From: Sclerurus mexicanus | Taxonomy: Eukaryota > Chordata > Aves > Passeriformes > Furnariidae | Direction: 5' to 3' | Length of the DNA: 64,000 nucleotides | NCBI GenBank assembly: GCA_013396755.1 | Contig: VWZF01004021.1 | Span: 1,394,975-1,458,974, forward strand | Shown here: positions 43,540 through 54,336 of the stretch, one piece after another | How positions within the stretch are numbered: the stretch's first letter is position 1 | Layout: each line of letters begins with the position of its first letter | Program-made: the position numbers and the translations under genes | Notes under the pieces: model-generated | What the model saw: only the letters and a program-made list of their open reading frames with translations | Databases searched by the model: none | What the model was told of the DNA's origin: nothing

Positions 43540-43970
43540 CCCGCTGTGCTTCCCGGGACTTGAAAGTCGCCCCGCGGCCCCACGGGCTGGGCAGAATGGG
43601 GTCACTGGGCTGGGCAGGATGGGGTCACCGGGTTGGGGGTCCCCCTTTCTCTCCCCACATCATTGGGGGCCGGAGGGAGCTGCGGGAAGGGAGGAGAGGC
43701 CGCAGCAGCCCGGCCGTGGGGACCCCGCTAGCCGCCAGTCCCTGCCAGGACACACCTGGGGAGCCGCGACCTGCGTGGGCGTGGGAAGGGCCGGGGAGAG
43801 GCGGAGGGAGGGTCGGGCCGGGGCCGAGGGGACCCGCGGAGCTCCGGCGGGGACGTGGGTTGCAGGAGGGCTTTGCGTGAGAACCCTCCGTGTAGAGCTG
43901 GCCGGGGAGCATTCCCACTCCGCGCCAGCGCAGCCACCGCGCTCCGGCTCCCCCCGGCCAGGGGCTGCGT
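43540..43970. promoter_or_regulatory. CpG-rich block between the CRE cluster and a TATA motif
   Basis: CpG-dense, ending just before TATAAATA at 44026-44033 (plus strand). Together with the CRE triplet it could be a promoter firing rightward, divergent from PITX1, perhaps for a non-coding RNA such as the PITX1-adjacent transcript known in mammals. No exon or splice signal confirms this. Confidence 0.35.
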
Positions 43971-44025
43971 CAGGGATCTGTGAAAGGCTGAAAGCCCGCA
44001 AATAAACCGCTCCGCTTCCTCCTGC

Positions 44026-44033
44026 TATAAATA
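44026..44033 (+). promoter_or_regulatory. TATA-like motif
   Basis: TGCTATAAATAACG directly follows a GC-rich region. This is the expected TATA form, but transcript evidence would be needed. Confidence 0.3.
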
Positions 44034-44454
44034 ACGCCAGAACTAGGGATGGCGCTTAGAAATAAATCAGCGCTGGCCATGCCGGTAACAGCCCCATGAA
44101 GAAGAGGAGACGTGTCTGACCGAGAGCAGGGCTCCCGCTGTCCCGGCCGTGTTGCCCCCCAGGTGCCTGGAGAGGGTCTCTCCTTTTGGAGACGGCTCCC
44201 ATCCCCGCCTGGCTGCGGTGGTTACAGTCAATGCCAAACCACCTGGGCCGTATATCAGGTGGCGAAGTTCTGTCTCTGCCAGCTTTTCCTTTCCAGATTT
44301 ATTAGCGTTGTATAGACTCAGATTCAGTCTATAAATTATTGGGAATTGCTGCAAAAATGAAGACATCTCCTCCCAAGCGCACCTCTACCCGAGAAGAGAG
44401 CAAAGCCCTCTAAAAAATAGTGTTGCAGTGAGGCAGGAAAGGAGGCAGAAGCCC

Positions 44455-44735
44455 TCCAACACAAACCCAATCAAATTCAGTTCAACCAAACCTAACCAAA
44501 CTCATTCCAACTAAACCCAACTCAACCAAACTCAGTCCAACCAAACCCGAGCCAGTCCAACCAAACTCAAGCCTACTCAGGCAAACCAAACCAAACCAAA
44601 CCAAACCACAACGAATACAACCAAACCGAACCAGATGAAATCGCAATGAGCGCAACCAAAACATGCCAAGCCAAATCCAAACAATGCAATCCCAGCCAAA
44701 CCAAGCCCAAGCCAAGCCAGCCAATCCCTCCCAGT
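44455..44735. repeat. Degenerate (AACCA)n minisatellite
   Basis: Dense AACCAAACC/CCAACC/CCAAGCC pentamer-like words over about 280 bases, with a pure AACCA run at about 44,583-44,606. The tract is nearly G-free on the plus strand in its first half. The minus-strand frames (Gly/Leu/Trp-rich) are translations of the repeat. Confidence 0.9.
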
Positions 44736-44799
44736 ATTCCCAACGTAGAATTCAGGAAAGCAACTTTTAATAACGAAACCATCCAAAAAGTGCCCAGCA

Positions 44800-45720
44800 G
44801 AAAAGCCCTTGCGGGTGCGTGGCTCTGACCCACGGGATTCCCACGCGTGTCGGATGAAGCAGAGGCCGAGGGTGCGCGCAGGAGGGTGCGCAGGACTGCG
44901 CGGTGCCCCGCGGAGCACGGAGCGCCCTGCGGGCACCGCGGTTAATGTTGCGGTGTACCGGAGGGGTGGCGTCCGTCGGGGCAGTGTTCCGGGGGTGTCC
45001 TGCCCCAAAACAGCATCACCCCAAATGAAAAGCACGACCCTTAGCACAGCATGGAGCCCCCCGTGTACGCCCCCGCGCAAGGCGAAGCTCTGCGCTCCCC
45101 CGCACCACCGCGGCCCCGGCCTGACGGGAAAACGAAGCAAACCCTGAAACGGGGAAAGGAGTCCCCGAAGCCCCCGACCTCCGCCGGAGGCAGAGCCGGG
45201 TTCCCCCCAGGCCGGGCGGAGCGGGAAGCAGAGGGAGGGAAGAAACTCAGCCCGAAGCGCGTGTTAAATCGCTCAGGAGGGGAAGGTGGAAAATTACGCT
45301 GGGTCCTGGCCGGCCTGTCCTCTCCGCAGCCAGGACAGCAATTTTCCTAAGAAGTAGAGCAAAACGAAATCAGCCCCTTTTGGACCCTCTGCCAAGCCTC
45401 TGCCTTCCGCGGGAACGCAGGGCCCCTCCGCGCCGCGGATGCTCCACGGGAGGGTTTCCAGCAGCCGATCTCGGTCCCCCGGCCTCCCACTGCCTCCCTG
45501 CCCCATCCCGCTTCCCTCAGCTCGGCGGACCCTGCCCCACCACCACGACTCTGCTCGCCATTGAAACACGAAGCGGGAAACGGATTTTTCTTGGGGTGTT
45601 CGGTGTGGGACAATTGCCTGGGCACCTGGGACACCCGGGGCTGCCTCCCCAACCCCGTCACCCGCATCCCGCTCCGGGGCTCCCCCGGGCGCGGCGGCCA
45701 GCGGCAGCGCTTGCAAAAAC
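44800..45720. promoter_or_regulatory. CpG-rich block upstream of PITX1
   Basis: Long CpG-dense stretch without a convincing coding frame. Consistent with the multi-island landscape around developmental homeobox genes. Confidence 0.5.
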
Positions 45721-46439
45721 TCGGCATGAAAAAGTTGAAGGCTTAATGTTTTCTGACAGATACAAATGATACCCCAAGGCTTTCTTGAAATGCAGCGACT
45801 GACGGCTGGAGAAACGGTTTTCCTATTCGGGTTTCTGCAGCTGGAAGCGGCCGGGGGCGGGGTGGGATGGTGCCGGTTCCTTTTGGCCGTCATTTTCCTA
45901 CCCGCACCCCGAAAATAAAACAATCGCCTGGGTATCCGACCTGGGACAACGCCTGTTCCCCTCAAAGTGCCTGGCAGCAAAGACTCACCATTGCCCAAAG
46001 CTGCCTCCCAGCCTTCCCCGCATCCATCAGACCACAGGCACTGAACTCTGCTCTAAGAAAATATGAATTTGCTGTTAGCAGTGGCTTGACTTCATCTCTG
46101 ATAAACCTGATATGAGCGGGATAGTGCCAGTGTCCTGCAATGACAACACCGGAGGATGGACAGCTCAAGAATACGGGGGCTGTTTCCCTAGGTGGGGGAA
46201 AGAGAGGAGAAAATCACAATATAGCCCCACAATTCCCTCTCTGGGCAGAGAGAACATGCTTTTCTGATTAATTGACGGAGGAAGGGGCACCGGCGTTTGC
46301 TAGGCTGCCTGCTCATGTTACTCTGTGCATCTTTAGATCCTGAAATGCCGCTCTTCTATGGGCTCAAAAAGATGCCTCTGAAACAGGATAATCAGAGGCC
46401 CGGGTACTCCGTTGGCATTTACTGAAGACTCTTCTTCAG

Positions 46440-46700
46440 CAAAAAAAGGTTTCGTTTGGAATGAATAACTGTGTTTCCATGTGGGTTCCCCCCACCTTGT
46501 TTCGGCCGAGGAACCTCTTAATTACTCCAGCATTTGGATGGGGGAAACACATTTCCCTTCAACAGGACATTTCCTGAAAGGCTGAAATATTCTAATAATG
46601 TGCAGGGCTCTTTAATGTGCTTAGAACAACAGCGAATCTCCTCAAGACTCGCACATTTCCTGCTTTAAAATGCAAAATCAGAGAAATAATTAACCTTGGT
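46440..46700. promoter_or_regulatory. Candidate conserved non-coding element
   Basis: Low-CpG, AT-moderate, non-repetitive block with TTAATTAC, TAATAAT, ATAATTAA and CATTTCC words between CpG-rich regions. Its appearance is that of a developmental enhancer. Conservation cannot be tested here. Confidence 0.25.
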
Positions 46701-46704
46701 GTTC

Positions 46705-46880
46705 ATTCGTCTTCTCTTCTATATTATTTTTTTTATTTCTCTCCTTTCATACTTTTTCCTTTAAACTTTTAACTCTTATTTTGTTTCCTTTCCCCTCTCC
46801 CATCTTTAATATATTTTTTCTTTCCTTTCTCTCCTTTTAATTTTTTCTTCTGACTTTCTTTTCCTATTTCCCCCCGAACG
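46705..46880. repeat. Polypyrimidine-rich tract
   Basis: About 170 bases dominated by C and T (TTTCTCTCC, TTTCCTTTCTCTCC). Confidence 0.8.
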
Positions 46881-47059
46881 GCTGATCTCTCCCTGCTACC
46901 CGGCGGACTGCGCTGCTCTCGGCGCAGCTCCCGCTCCTCTCCGCTGCCCCAGGAGCAAACACCGCCGAGATAAAGGCACGGGACGCTTTTCTTCCCAGTT
47001 TCATTGTGGGAACGGCCGTATCTTAACTGGCACATCTCGGGGAGAGATAGGGACATACC

Positions 47060-47300
47060 GCCTTCCAGAGGGCTGTGCTAATCAGCGCGCTGGGTTAGAT
47101 ATAAAAGTTCAGGGCAAATAAAACGAATTAGTTTTATTAGCACGTTTAGGAGGCGGTCTAACGAAGGAATTTGGCTTTACTAGAGAATGTTTTCTCCTCC
47201 CCTTTTGTTATTTAGAAGCAACATATATCCCAGCTCCTCATCACGGGATGGAAATAATGAATCGTTTCATCTGCGGTCATTTTCTGGGAGAAAAGCGCTC
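47060..47300. promoter_or_regulatory. Candidate regulatory block with TATAAAAG
   Basis: Contains GCTAATCAGC, TATAAAAG at 47100-47107 and several TTAGTTTTATTAG-type words in non-repetitive sequence. It could be an enhancer or a minor promoter. Confidence 0.25.
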
Positions 47301-47321
47301 CCTTCTCTAAACCCGATAAGA

Positions 47322-47358
47322 AGGAGATAGCGATATCTATATCTATATCTATCTATTT
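47322..47358. repeat. (ATCTAT)n microsatellite
   Basis: GATATCTATATCTATATCTATCTAT.. short hexamer array. Confidence 0.9.
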
Positions 47359-48169
47359 GGAAATACACATTTTCACAATAAAACATGCGTGAACAATAAA
47401 ACGCACTGTAAAGAAGAGGTGGCGGAGCCGCCAGGTTATTGTTTGGCGGTGGGTTTCGGTAGGAAAGATTTGCCTCGGTCACAGGAGCCTCTAACTCGGC
47501 TAAAACTTTCGCAGGGAAATGTGGCCGCGGTTCCAGCGAGGGATTTCCAAGGACTTTGTTCGTATTTCAGGCAAATGAAGGATTTTTGTGGAAGTTCTGC
47601 CAGTGAAGTAGACCTCAGGAAATATTTGAAAGCCAGTTTTTATACAGGCGGCTGGAGTTGGTGCGGGGAATAACCTGGAGAACATGGACTTTGATTTGTT
47701 GAGTGGAAAGCATATATTTTTTAATGGTTATGAAAAAAAAGCAAACGGCGCCTAAGTCCTCGATTCAAGCACAACAGTACCGTTTTATGCTCAATTCGTG
47801 ACTCGGACTTTGTGTTCGTCTGCAGTGTGGTTGGCAGAATTTGTGGAAAAGGGAGAAAATAATAGAAAATAATAGAAATGAGAGAAAACTCGCTTGGTGA
47901 CAAAGAACACGAGGCTAAAAATAAATCCCTGAAAGATACCACCGCTGGGGAGTCCTCAGGTCCATTTAAGCGGGGTTAACACGCGGAAAAAAAGCCTTTT
48001 CCCCCCACTTCCAGAATTTTACTCCCGCCCCAGGAGCTGCACACAACCCGCGACATATGTACTCCCCAAAGACGGTGACTACTTTTTAATGAGGAAAAAT
48101 AGAAAATAATAAAAAAAAAAAGGTAAGACAAGCAGAGGGTCTGTAGAACACTATTTTTCTGAAAACGAA

Positions 48170-48860
48170 AATTCATCGACGGCCCAAGGTCTCCTCGCCT
48201 GACCGCCCTGCGCATCGCCGGGAGCAGCTGCCTCTCCACCGCGGCCTCGGACCCCTCGGCATCACCCACATCCCCCGCTCGACCCGGGGACCCCCCGCCC
48301 CACCGGGGCCGGCCGAGGCTCCGGGCATCGCTGCAGCCCCCGGCGCTGCCTCGGCCTGCCTGCCCTGCCCGGGGCACCGGGGACGAGCCGCGGTGCTGTG
48401 GGACACTCTGCTGTGTCCCGCGCAGCAGCGCTGAAGGCTGAAAACGCTGCGGTGCGTTTGGGGAGGAAAAAAAAATTAAATATATATACACACATTAAAA
48501 AAAAAAAAAATTATAAAATGAGGTAACCCCTCTGGAATTGCCCTTCCCAGCGCATTTGTCAGAGCTGACGAAGCGCAGAGGCCCCGAAAGAATTTATACA
48601 CGGTATAAAGATGTCAAGGGCTGCGCGGGGAGCGGAGCGCGGAGCCGCGGGGCGGCGCGGGGCCGCGGCGAGGGGCGCNTGGGAGATTTCCCCGTCTCCT
48701 CCTGACGTCAGCCCCGTCCCAGGGTGCCGCAGACGGGGGAGGGCCGGGGGAAGGGCCGCCCGCACCGGGAGACCGGCGGCGCCGGCAGCCCCGCACCTCC
48801 GTCCTGCCGCCCAAGGCATCCCCGGGCCCGGCCCCCCCGGCAGAGCCTCCCTCCAGGGGC
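48170..48860. promoter_or_regulatory. CpG island with CRE and leftward TATA-like motifs
   Basis: CpG-dense sequence with a perfect TGACGTCA at 48703-48710 and an N at 48679. On the minus strand, TATA-like motifs lie about 100 bases further on (48,590-48,610). This is a candidate promoter reading toward PITX1, possibly a distal alternative start or a lncRNA. Not proven. Confidence 0.35.
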
Positions 48861-49649
48861 GGCTTCGGGCTCCTGGTTACACGGCCCCTGCCCCCTTCAT
48901 TTCCTCCTGGCTGGGGCTCTTGTCCGAGGGGGCAGGGACAAGGAAAGGCCACTTTTTTCCCCCTTTTTTTTTTATTTGTTTCCCTGAAATACTCTCTGTT
49001 TCAGGACCTCGGCGTGGAAGTGGGTGTGCAGCTCCGAGCACCCCATGGGAGGCAGCGGACAGCGCCCAGGGCTGCTCGGGCTGGAGGATGCAGGGCTCCG
49101 GGAGATGCTTCCCTGGATACAGGCACACTGAGCTCACAGCTCATCCTTAAGCTCTTGGTCTACTTTAGTTTTCCAGGGATGCTTCTGGAGTTTCAGATAC
49201 TTCACTTCTCATACCTATCCCCTGAAAGTTCCCGTCCCAAGAGAAAAACACACAAGTCATGTGGTGGCCAAGTGAATACGGCAGCAGGGATGTGCCTTGT
49301 GCTTCCCTAAGCAGAGCAGGTCACACAGTCATGCACACACAGGCTATAACTGTAGCTGAAAACCAAGGACAATGAATATGGAATGGATCAGAAAGATAAA
49401 TAGCATAAAATCAGGAACAGTCCAGTCCCACACTTGCCATTTGTTACAGAGAGAAGAAGTAAATGGGATTCACATGTCGAGCATTAGCTGGTTGTTAGTC
49501 TGTAAGATAATATTAACTTCAGTGCTTGCTGGTTTACTCCAGTTTTCCAAAGGCAGTTCCAGGAGGCGCCCAGCCTGTAATTTAGGATGGCACATACTGT
49601 GTGAAAGAGGCTTTGGCACCGGGGCCTACCAGCACATCAAGGTGATATT

Positions 49650-49800
49650 AACATAATAAAACTTTTGGAGAGCGAGTAGGAGCTCATAAATTAATGCATT
49701 CTACTGTTTTAATGCTGGGAGCTAACAACGTGTTTCCTGTTCAGCTGATCATCCCTGCTGCAGCCTAACAGCTGTTTTAAAGGTGCTGTGAAACTGAAGA
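49650..49800. promoter_or_regulatory. Candidate conserved non-coding element
   Basis: Contains CATAAATTAATGCATT and two CAGCTG E-boxes (TTCAGCTGATC and AACAGCTGTTT) in non-repetitive sequence. Enhancer-like appearance only. Confidence 0.25.
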
Positions 49801-50035
49801 GAGGGAAGATGATTGTCTTTAAATCAATGTTTAATGATGTGTTATTAGGAGAAAAGTCTTCCTCCAGCAGATGTTTACATGCTGAGGATGGAGGGGAGCT
49901 TCCCAGCCCGCCTGCCTGGGAAGGCAGGGAGACCCCTCATGTCCCATCAGTCTTGCAGATAGTCCTGATGTCCCCAGCATTGGGGCACAGCTCACTGGGC
50001 ACCAGGAGAGGCTCTGCCCACGTCTTTGGGTGGGT

Positions 50036-50143
50036 GCTGAGGAAACTCCTCTGGGATGTTGAATTGTTGCAAGGAGGAAGGTTGGACTAGAAGACCTCCA
50101 GTGGTCCCCTCCAACTGTACCCAGTCTGGGATTCTGATTCTGT
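50036..50143 (+). mobile_element. CR1 LINE 3' end fragment
   Basis: GGAAGGTTGGACTAGAAGACCTCCAGTGGTCCCCTCCAACTG followed by GATTCTGATTCTGTG: the CR1 3' terminus. The overlapping 176-codon plus-strand frame is therefore not a gene. Confidence 0.9.
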
Positions 50144-53100
50144 GGAGGTTTGCAAGTAATTTGAGTCATGACTACAAGCAGGTGAACAGGGCAAATACTG
50201 AGAACATTCTGCTCACTTTCAGTGTATGTCACAGCTGGCAAGATCCTTCCTCCATAAAGGTCAGATATAGATGCTGGACTAGCTCAGGAGTCTCTTTCTG
50301 GAGGGACAAGCTCAGAGTGATCCCCCTTTTAGAGGGGATCAAAGGAGTTCTGGAGAGGCAAACAACTGGTCAAAGACCCTCCAGCAGAGAAGTGGGGCTG
50401 ACCTGTGGCCTCTGGGCAGGAAGGGCAGATTATATACAGATGCCACCCCTCCTCGCCCAGGAGACAGTCCTTGCTGAATGTGTGTTATGGGCTGGAAGCC
50501 TAACTGAGCTCCTCAGTCACATAGGTCAGTTGGTCTTAGACACCTCTGAACAGGCACTAACAGCAGCTCTAGAAAAATACATGTAGCTTTGAGGCAAGAT
50601 GTAGGAGTGAATGTTGAGATGTAGTGCATCAAATAAGATGGAAACAGAGGCTAAAATAAGGTGGAAATAAGAGCTGTGAATACTGTAGGTGCTTAAGTCA
50701 TGTTATTTCCTTTGCACTTGATCCAGAGATGGATTAATTAATTTCAGTGTCTGTTTCTTCAGCTTCCAGAATAAAAGGTGGTTGTTGCAAAGCTTCTCCC
50801 CCAGAGATGGATTCAGTGCCAAAAACACACCAGGCCTTGTGCCCAAAAGAGGAGTGTGCAGCGCTGCTGGGGGTTGAGAGGGAAGGGCACCTCATCACCA
50901 GGCGATCCTCCTGCTGCCAACCAAGCACCAAATCATCTCCAAGCCAAGCCAGTTTCCAAAAGTATTGTTTCCACAGCCAAGCTCTTCTTTGGAAAATGGT
51001 GGCACAGGTTGTTCCTACACAAACAGAAGAACCCTTTGCAATTGCTTTTTTAAATCATCACAAACATTAGTTTAAAGAACGTCTCTCTGTATTTCCAAAT
51101 ATAGTGAAGAAACGACACTCTAAGCTGACCCATTCCTTAATTTGCAGCCTTCCCCATTAGTGCATCCTTGGAACAGTGTCTGAAAGGCCACACTACTTCT
51201 TTGGGAGAAACTGGCATGTTTGGAACGTGACTGGATGGTAACATTTCTAAACTTCCCAGAAGAGACAAATTGCAAAGGAATAAGTTTCTTTCTGTGCACG
51301 CACAGTTGTTTTAGAGCCAAATGGAAAGGGGAGCTCAGAAAAAGAAATGACAAATTGTTTGGAAAATATTGTCCTTCCCAAGACAGACCTAACCATATGG
51401 GGGGAAGGGAGTCAATAATGAAGTTTTCCCTTTACATCGGAGTCCAGCAGCCCTCCCATCCACTCCGCTGGGAGGTTTGCGTGAGTCAGACCTGCAAGAT
51501 CATCCATTCAGGGTAATATTTCCAGCACTTCAGTCTCCTCCCTGATTCACTCCTATTCCCAACTGAAAGAAGTCCACGTCTCAGATTTATGGGAAGCGCA
51601 GTGGGATGGGACCCTGAGCTGTCCCTGTTTTTATGAACCTCATCCCCAGCCTGACACTTCTGATGAAAAAGGCATCCATTGTGAAGGAAAAGGCAGAGCA
51701 GCTTCATCACTTAGAAAACATATCCGTGAGTTTATGCAAGGAAAATTAATTATGAGGCCTGGGAGAAGCCCTTTTTCCAGCCCTGCCCAGCCTCCTGGTG
51801 TGACTTCAGCAAGTCGTGTGAGATTTATGTGCCTGCAAGGAACTACCCCGACCTCTTCCCCCAAGACTTGGGCAGGTTAAGGTAGAAGAAAGGTGTTGGA
51901 CAAATGGACGAAGCTATACAAGAGCAGAGCTTATTGGCATTTTGACCATGCTTGTGAAAGGCTGCTGTACCTGCAGTGGATCTATAATGCTGGACCCGAA
52001 TTCCCTGTGGACGAAATGAGGGGTGCATCACTGCCTTGGTTGTTAGATGGAAACACAGAAAATACTTGCTGTGGCAAGGAAATCCCTTCGCTCCTTTTAA
52101 ATCACTGAATTTATCATCATTGTTGTCTTTAAGTAATAAATAAATGCGGTATTTACGAATCCCGGACTACTAATGGTGACAGTTATGCAACAGCAAAAAA
52201 GGCTGCAGCAATTGTGTACGTCAGCAATTAGCAGAGCCCTTAAAGATGTTGGGAAAGAGGTTTCTTTTGTGTGTGTGGTTGTGTTTATTCCCTGGTGACA
52301 TGCTGCTAACAAGCTGCAAACCAAGGATCACCCACAACAAACAGAAACAAACAAACAAAGTTTTGTAGAGGGTGGTAATACTTAGCTTAATTCTCTTTAA
52401 AAATAATTACAGCCCTGTTTGTGACAACTGGGAAAGCCACATTTACTCCAATAAAACTGCTTGTTATTCTTCAGGAATTACATTTGGAGATGTTTCCTTA
52501 TACAATGTAGACGTTAATGGGAGTAGATCTCAATCAATGAAATATTGATGTGTTTCTCATCTTTGCACTTGCAGGATTCTGAGGCTTGTGGCCAGCTGTT
52601 TACTTGCCAGTTAAATCACAACACATTTAACGACTTTCTAGAGATCTGTCTGAGGACTAACCGCCAAAGAGCAAAATCTTGGGGATTTGGGCATTAGTGA
52701 AAAGTTACTTAAGGTCTAGACATCGATCCAAGTATCTCTACTGCAGTTTATTCCATGCATTATAGATTTTGGGGAAAGTGATAAATGGCTCATATACTTT
52801 CAAACTAACACACATGCCTCCTGTGCTCCCACAAGGTAATTGTTACATCTGATTCCAAATACTCTGCTGTGCTTGCTGTTATTCATCTTTGCTTTGACAG
52901 CACAGCAGTGTCTCAATGCACCGTCTGAATGTAATGCTGGGTCTGAATGTGCCATGTATTAGACCTTGGCATCTACTCAAACCAGCTTCTTAGAGCTTGA
53001 CAGGAAGGAAAAAACCTTATAGGTATGACATAGATATAGATACTCAAGTCTACTTTCAGTTGAGAAGCATTTAGCTTTGGACTGAGCTTATACTTACAGG

Positions 53101-54275
53101 TACATTTGTGTTCACTCCTGAAGAGATGGGTGAGGGCAGAGATGTGCACTGTGCATACCTGTCACTGGGTATGTACTTTATTCCTCTCTCTTCTCCAGGG
53201 ATTGGCTTTGGGCCAAGGTGAGAGGCAGGAGATGGGACTTTGGCCCAGCCACTCTTCATTCCTGATGTTAAATAGTTCTGTGGAACAAGATTTTCTTAGA
53301 GCCAGGACTGCCTCCTCTCCAGCCCCATGGGACCTTCTCTGTCTTGTATTATTATTGCTGTATCTATTAAGATTAATGACTTCCAAAGCTGTTCTAAAAC
53401 TATTTAAGTGCCTGATGATCCATCTGAAACTCATCTCCATTCTGTGCACAGGTCCCAGACATTAATCTTTAGAGGTGACCACTCTGGCTTGTGGGTGGAA
53501 ATGAGGTAAATACACGTTATTTGGCAGGAGCTCTGTATCGGACAGAGCTTTCTGGCAGCAGACACAGAGCCTCATACAAATGAAAACTGATGGCTTAATA
53601 TTTTGTTACATTTTTCCCACCACAGTTATTACCTCCTAATTGCAGGGATGGATTAAACCGAAGAGTGTGCTCATTCTGGGAGAGGCTGCCATGTGTTAGC
53701 CTTGAGCTGTCACTCTGGGAGCAGGGGCCAGGGGGATCCCCTCCTGTTCCCACTTTGTGCCCTGGCTGTGCTGAGCACCAGCACATCCCACCACCAGTGG
53801 ATGAAGCGGGGGTTAAACATAGGGTGGTGTTGCACTAGAGGTGGCATTTCCAAGGGAATTTGCACTTTCCGTGTGGTTCCAGGGATTAATTTCTCAATAT
53901 GCATCTCATTACTCATGGACCTACCATATGAAACCATATTTAGATGATTTTTTAATTGCCAAACCTATCCCCGAGCTCTGCTGAATTCAGTGAGCAGAAA
54001 GGAGAGGTGGTTTCCAACAGGAGCTTGAGAGTGGCCAGCAGAGCCAACATCACTTTATATGTCTTCATTTACTTCACAGCAGAACAAGGCACTGGGGTGA
54101 GGATGCTCAGAGTGGGTTTGGTGGTTGCACATGTAAAGACCTGTTGGATCTTGTTGTTCTCTAAAGCTTTGCATCTCATGAGCTTCATCAAAGAACTCTC
54201 CTGTGCATCTGCAGTGCTACTCCTGCCATCCCACCCTGGCTGCCCTCATGTGCCAGACGACATCATCCTGCCAAA
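50144..54275. other. Intergenic, nothing recognised
   Basis: Ordinary AT-rich intergenic sequence with only short chance frames. Confidence 0.6.
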
Positions 54276-54336
54276 GATCACAGAATCATGGAATCATAGA
54301 AGACTGGAAGGAACCTTAAAGCCCATCTAGTTCCAT
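54276..54336 (-). mobile_element. CR1 LINE 3' end fragment
   Basis: Reads on the plus strand as CACAGAATCATGGAATCATAG, then TGGAAGGAACCTTAAAGCCCATCTAG, the reverse complement of the CR1 3' end. Confidence 0.9.

Noticed and set aside
44482..45140. Leu/Gly/Trp-rich minus-strand frames suggesting a membrane protein
   Set aside because: They translate the AACCA minisatellite and the adjacent CpG-rich DNA.
50056..50586. 176-codon plus-strand frame
   Set aside because: Its beginning is the CR1 3' end and the rest has no similarity I recognise.
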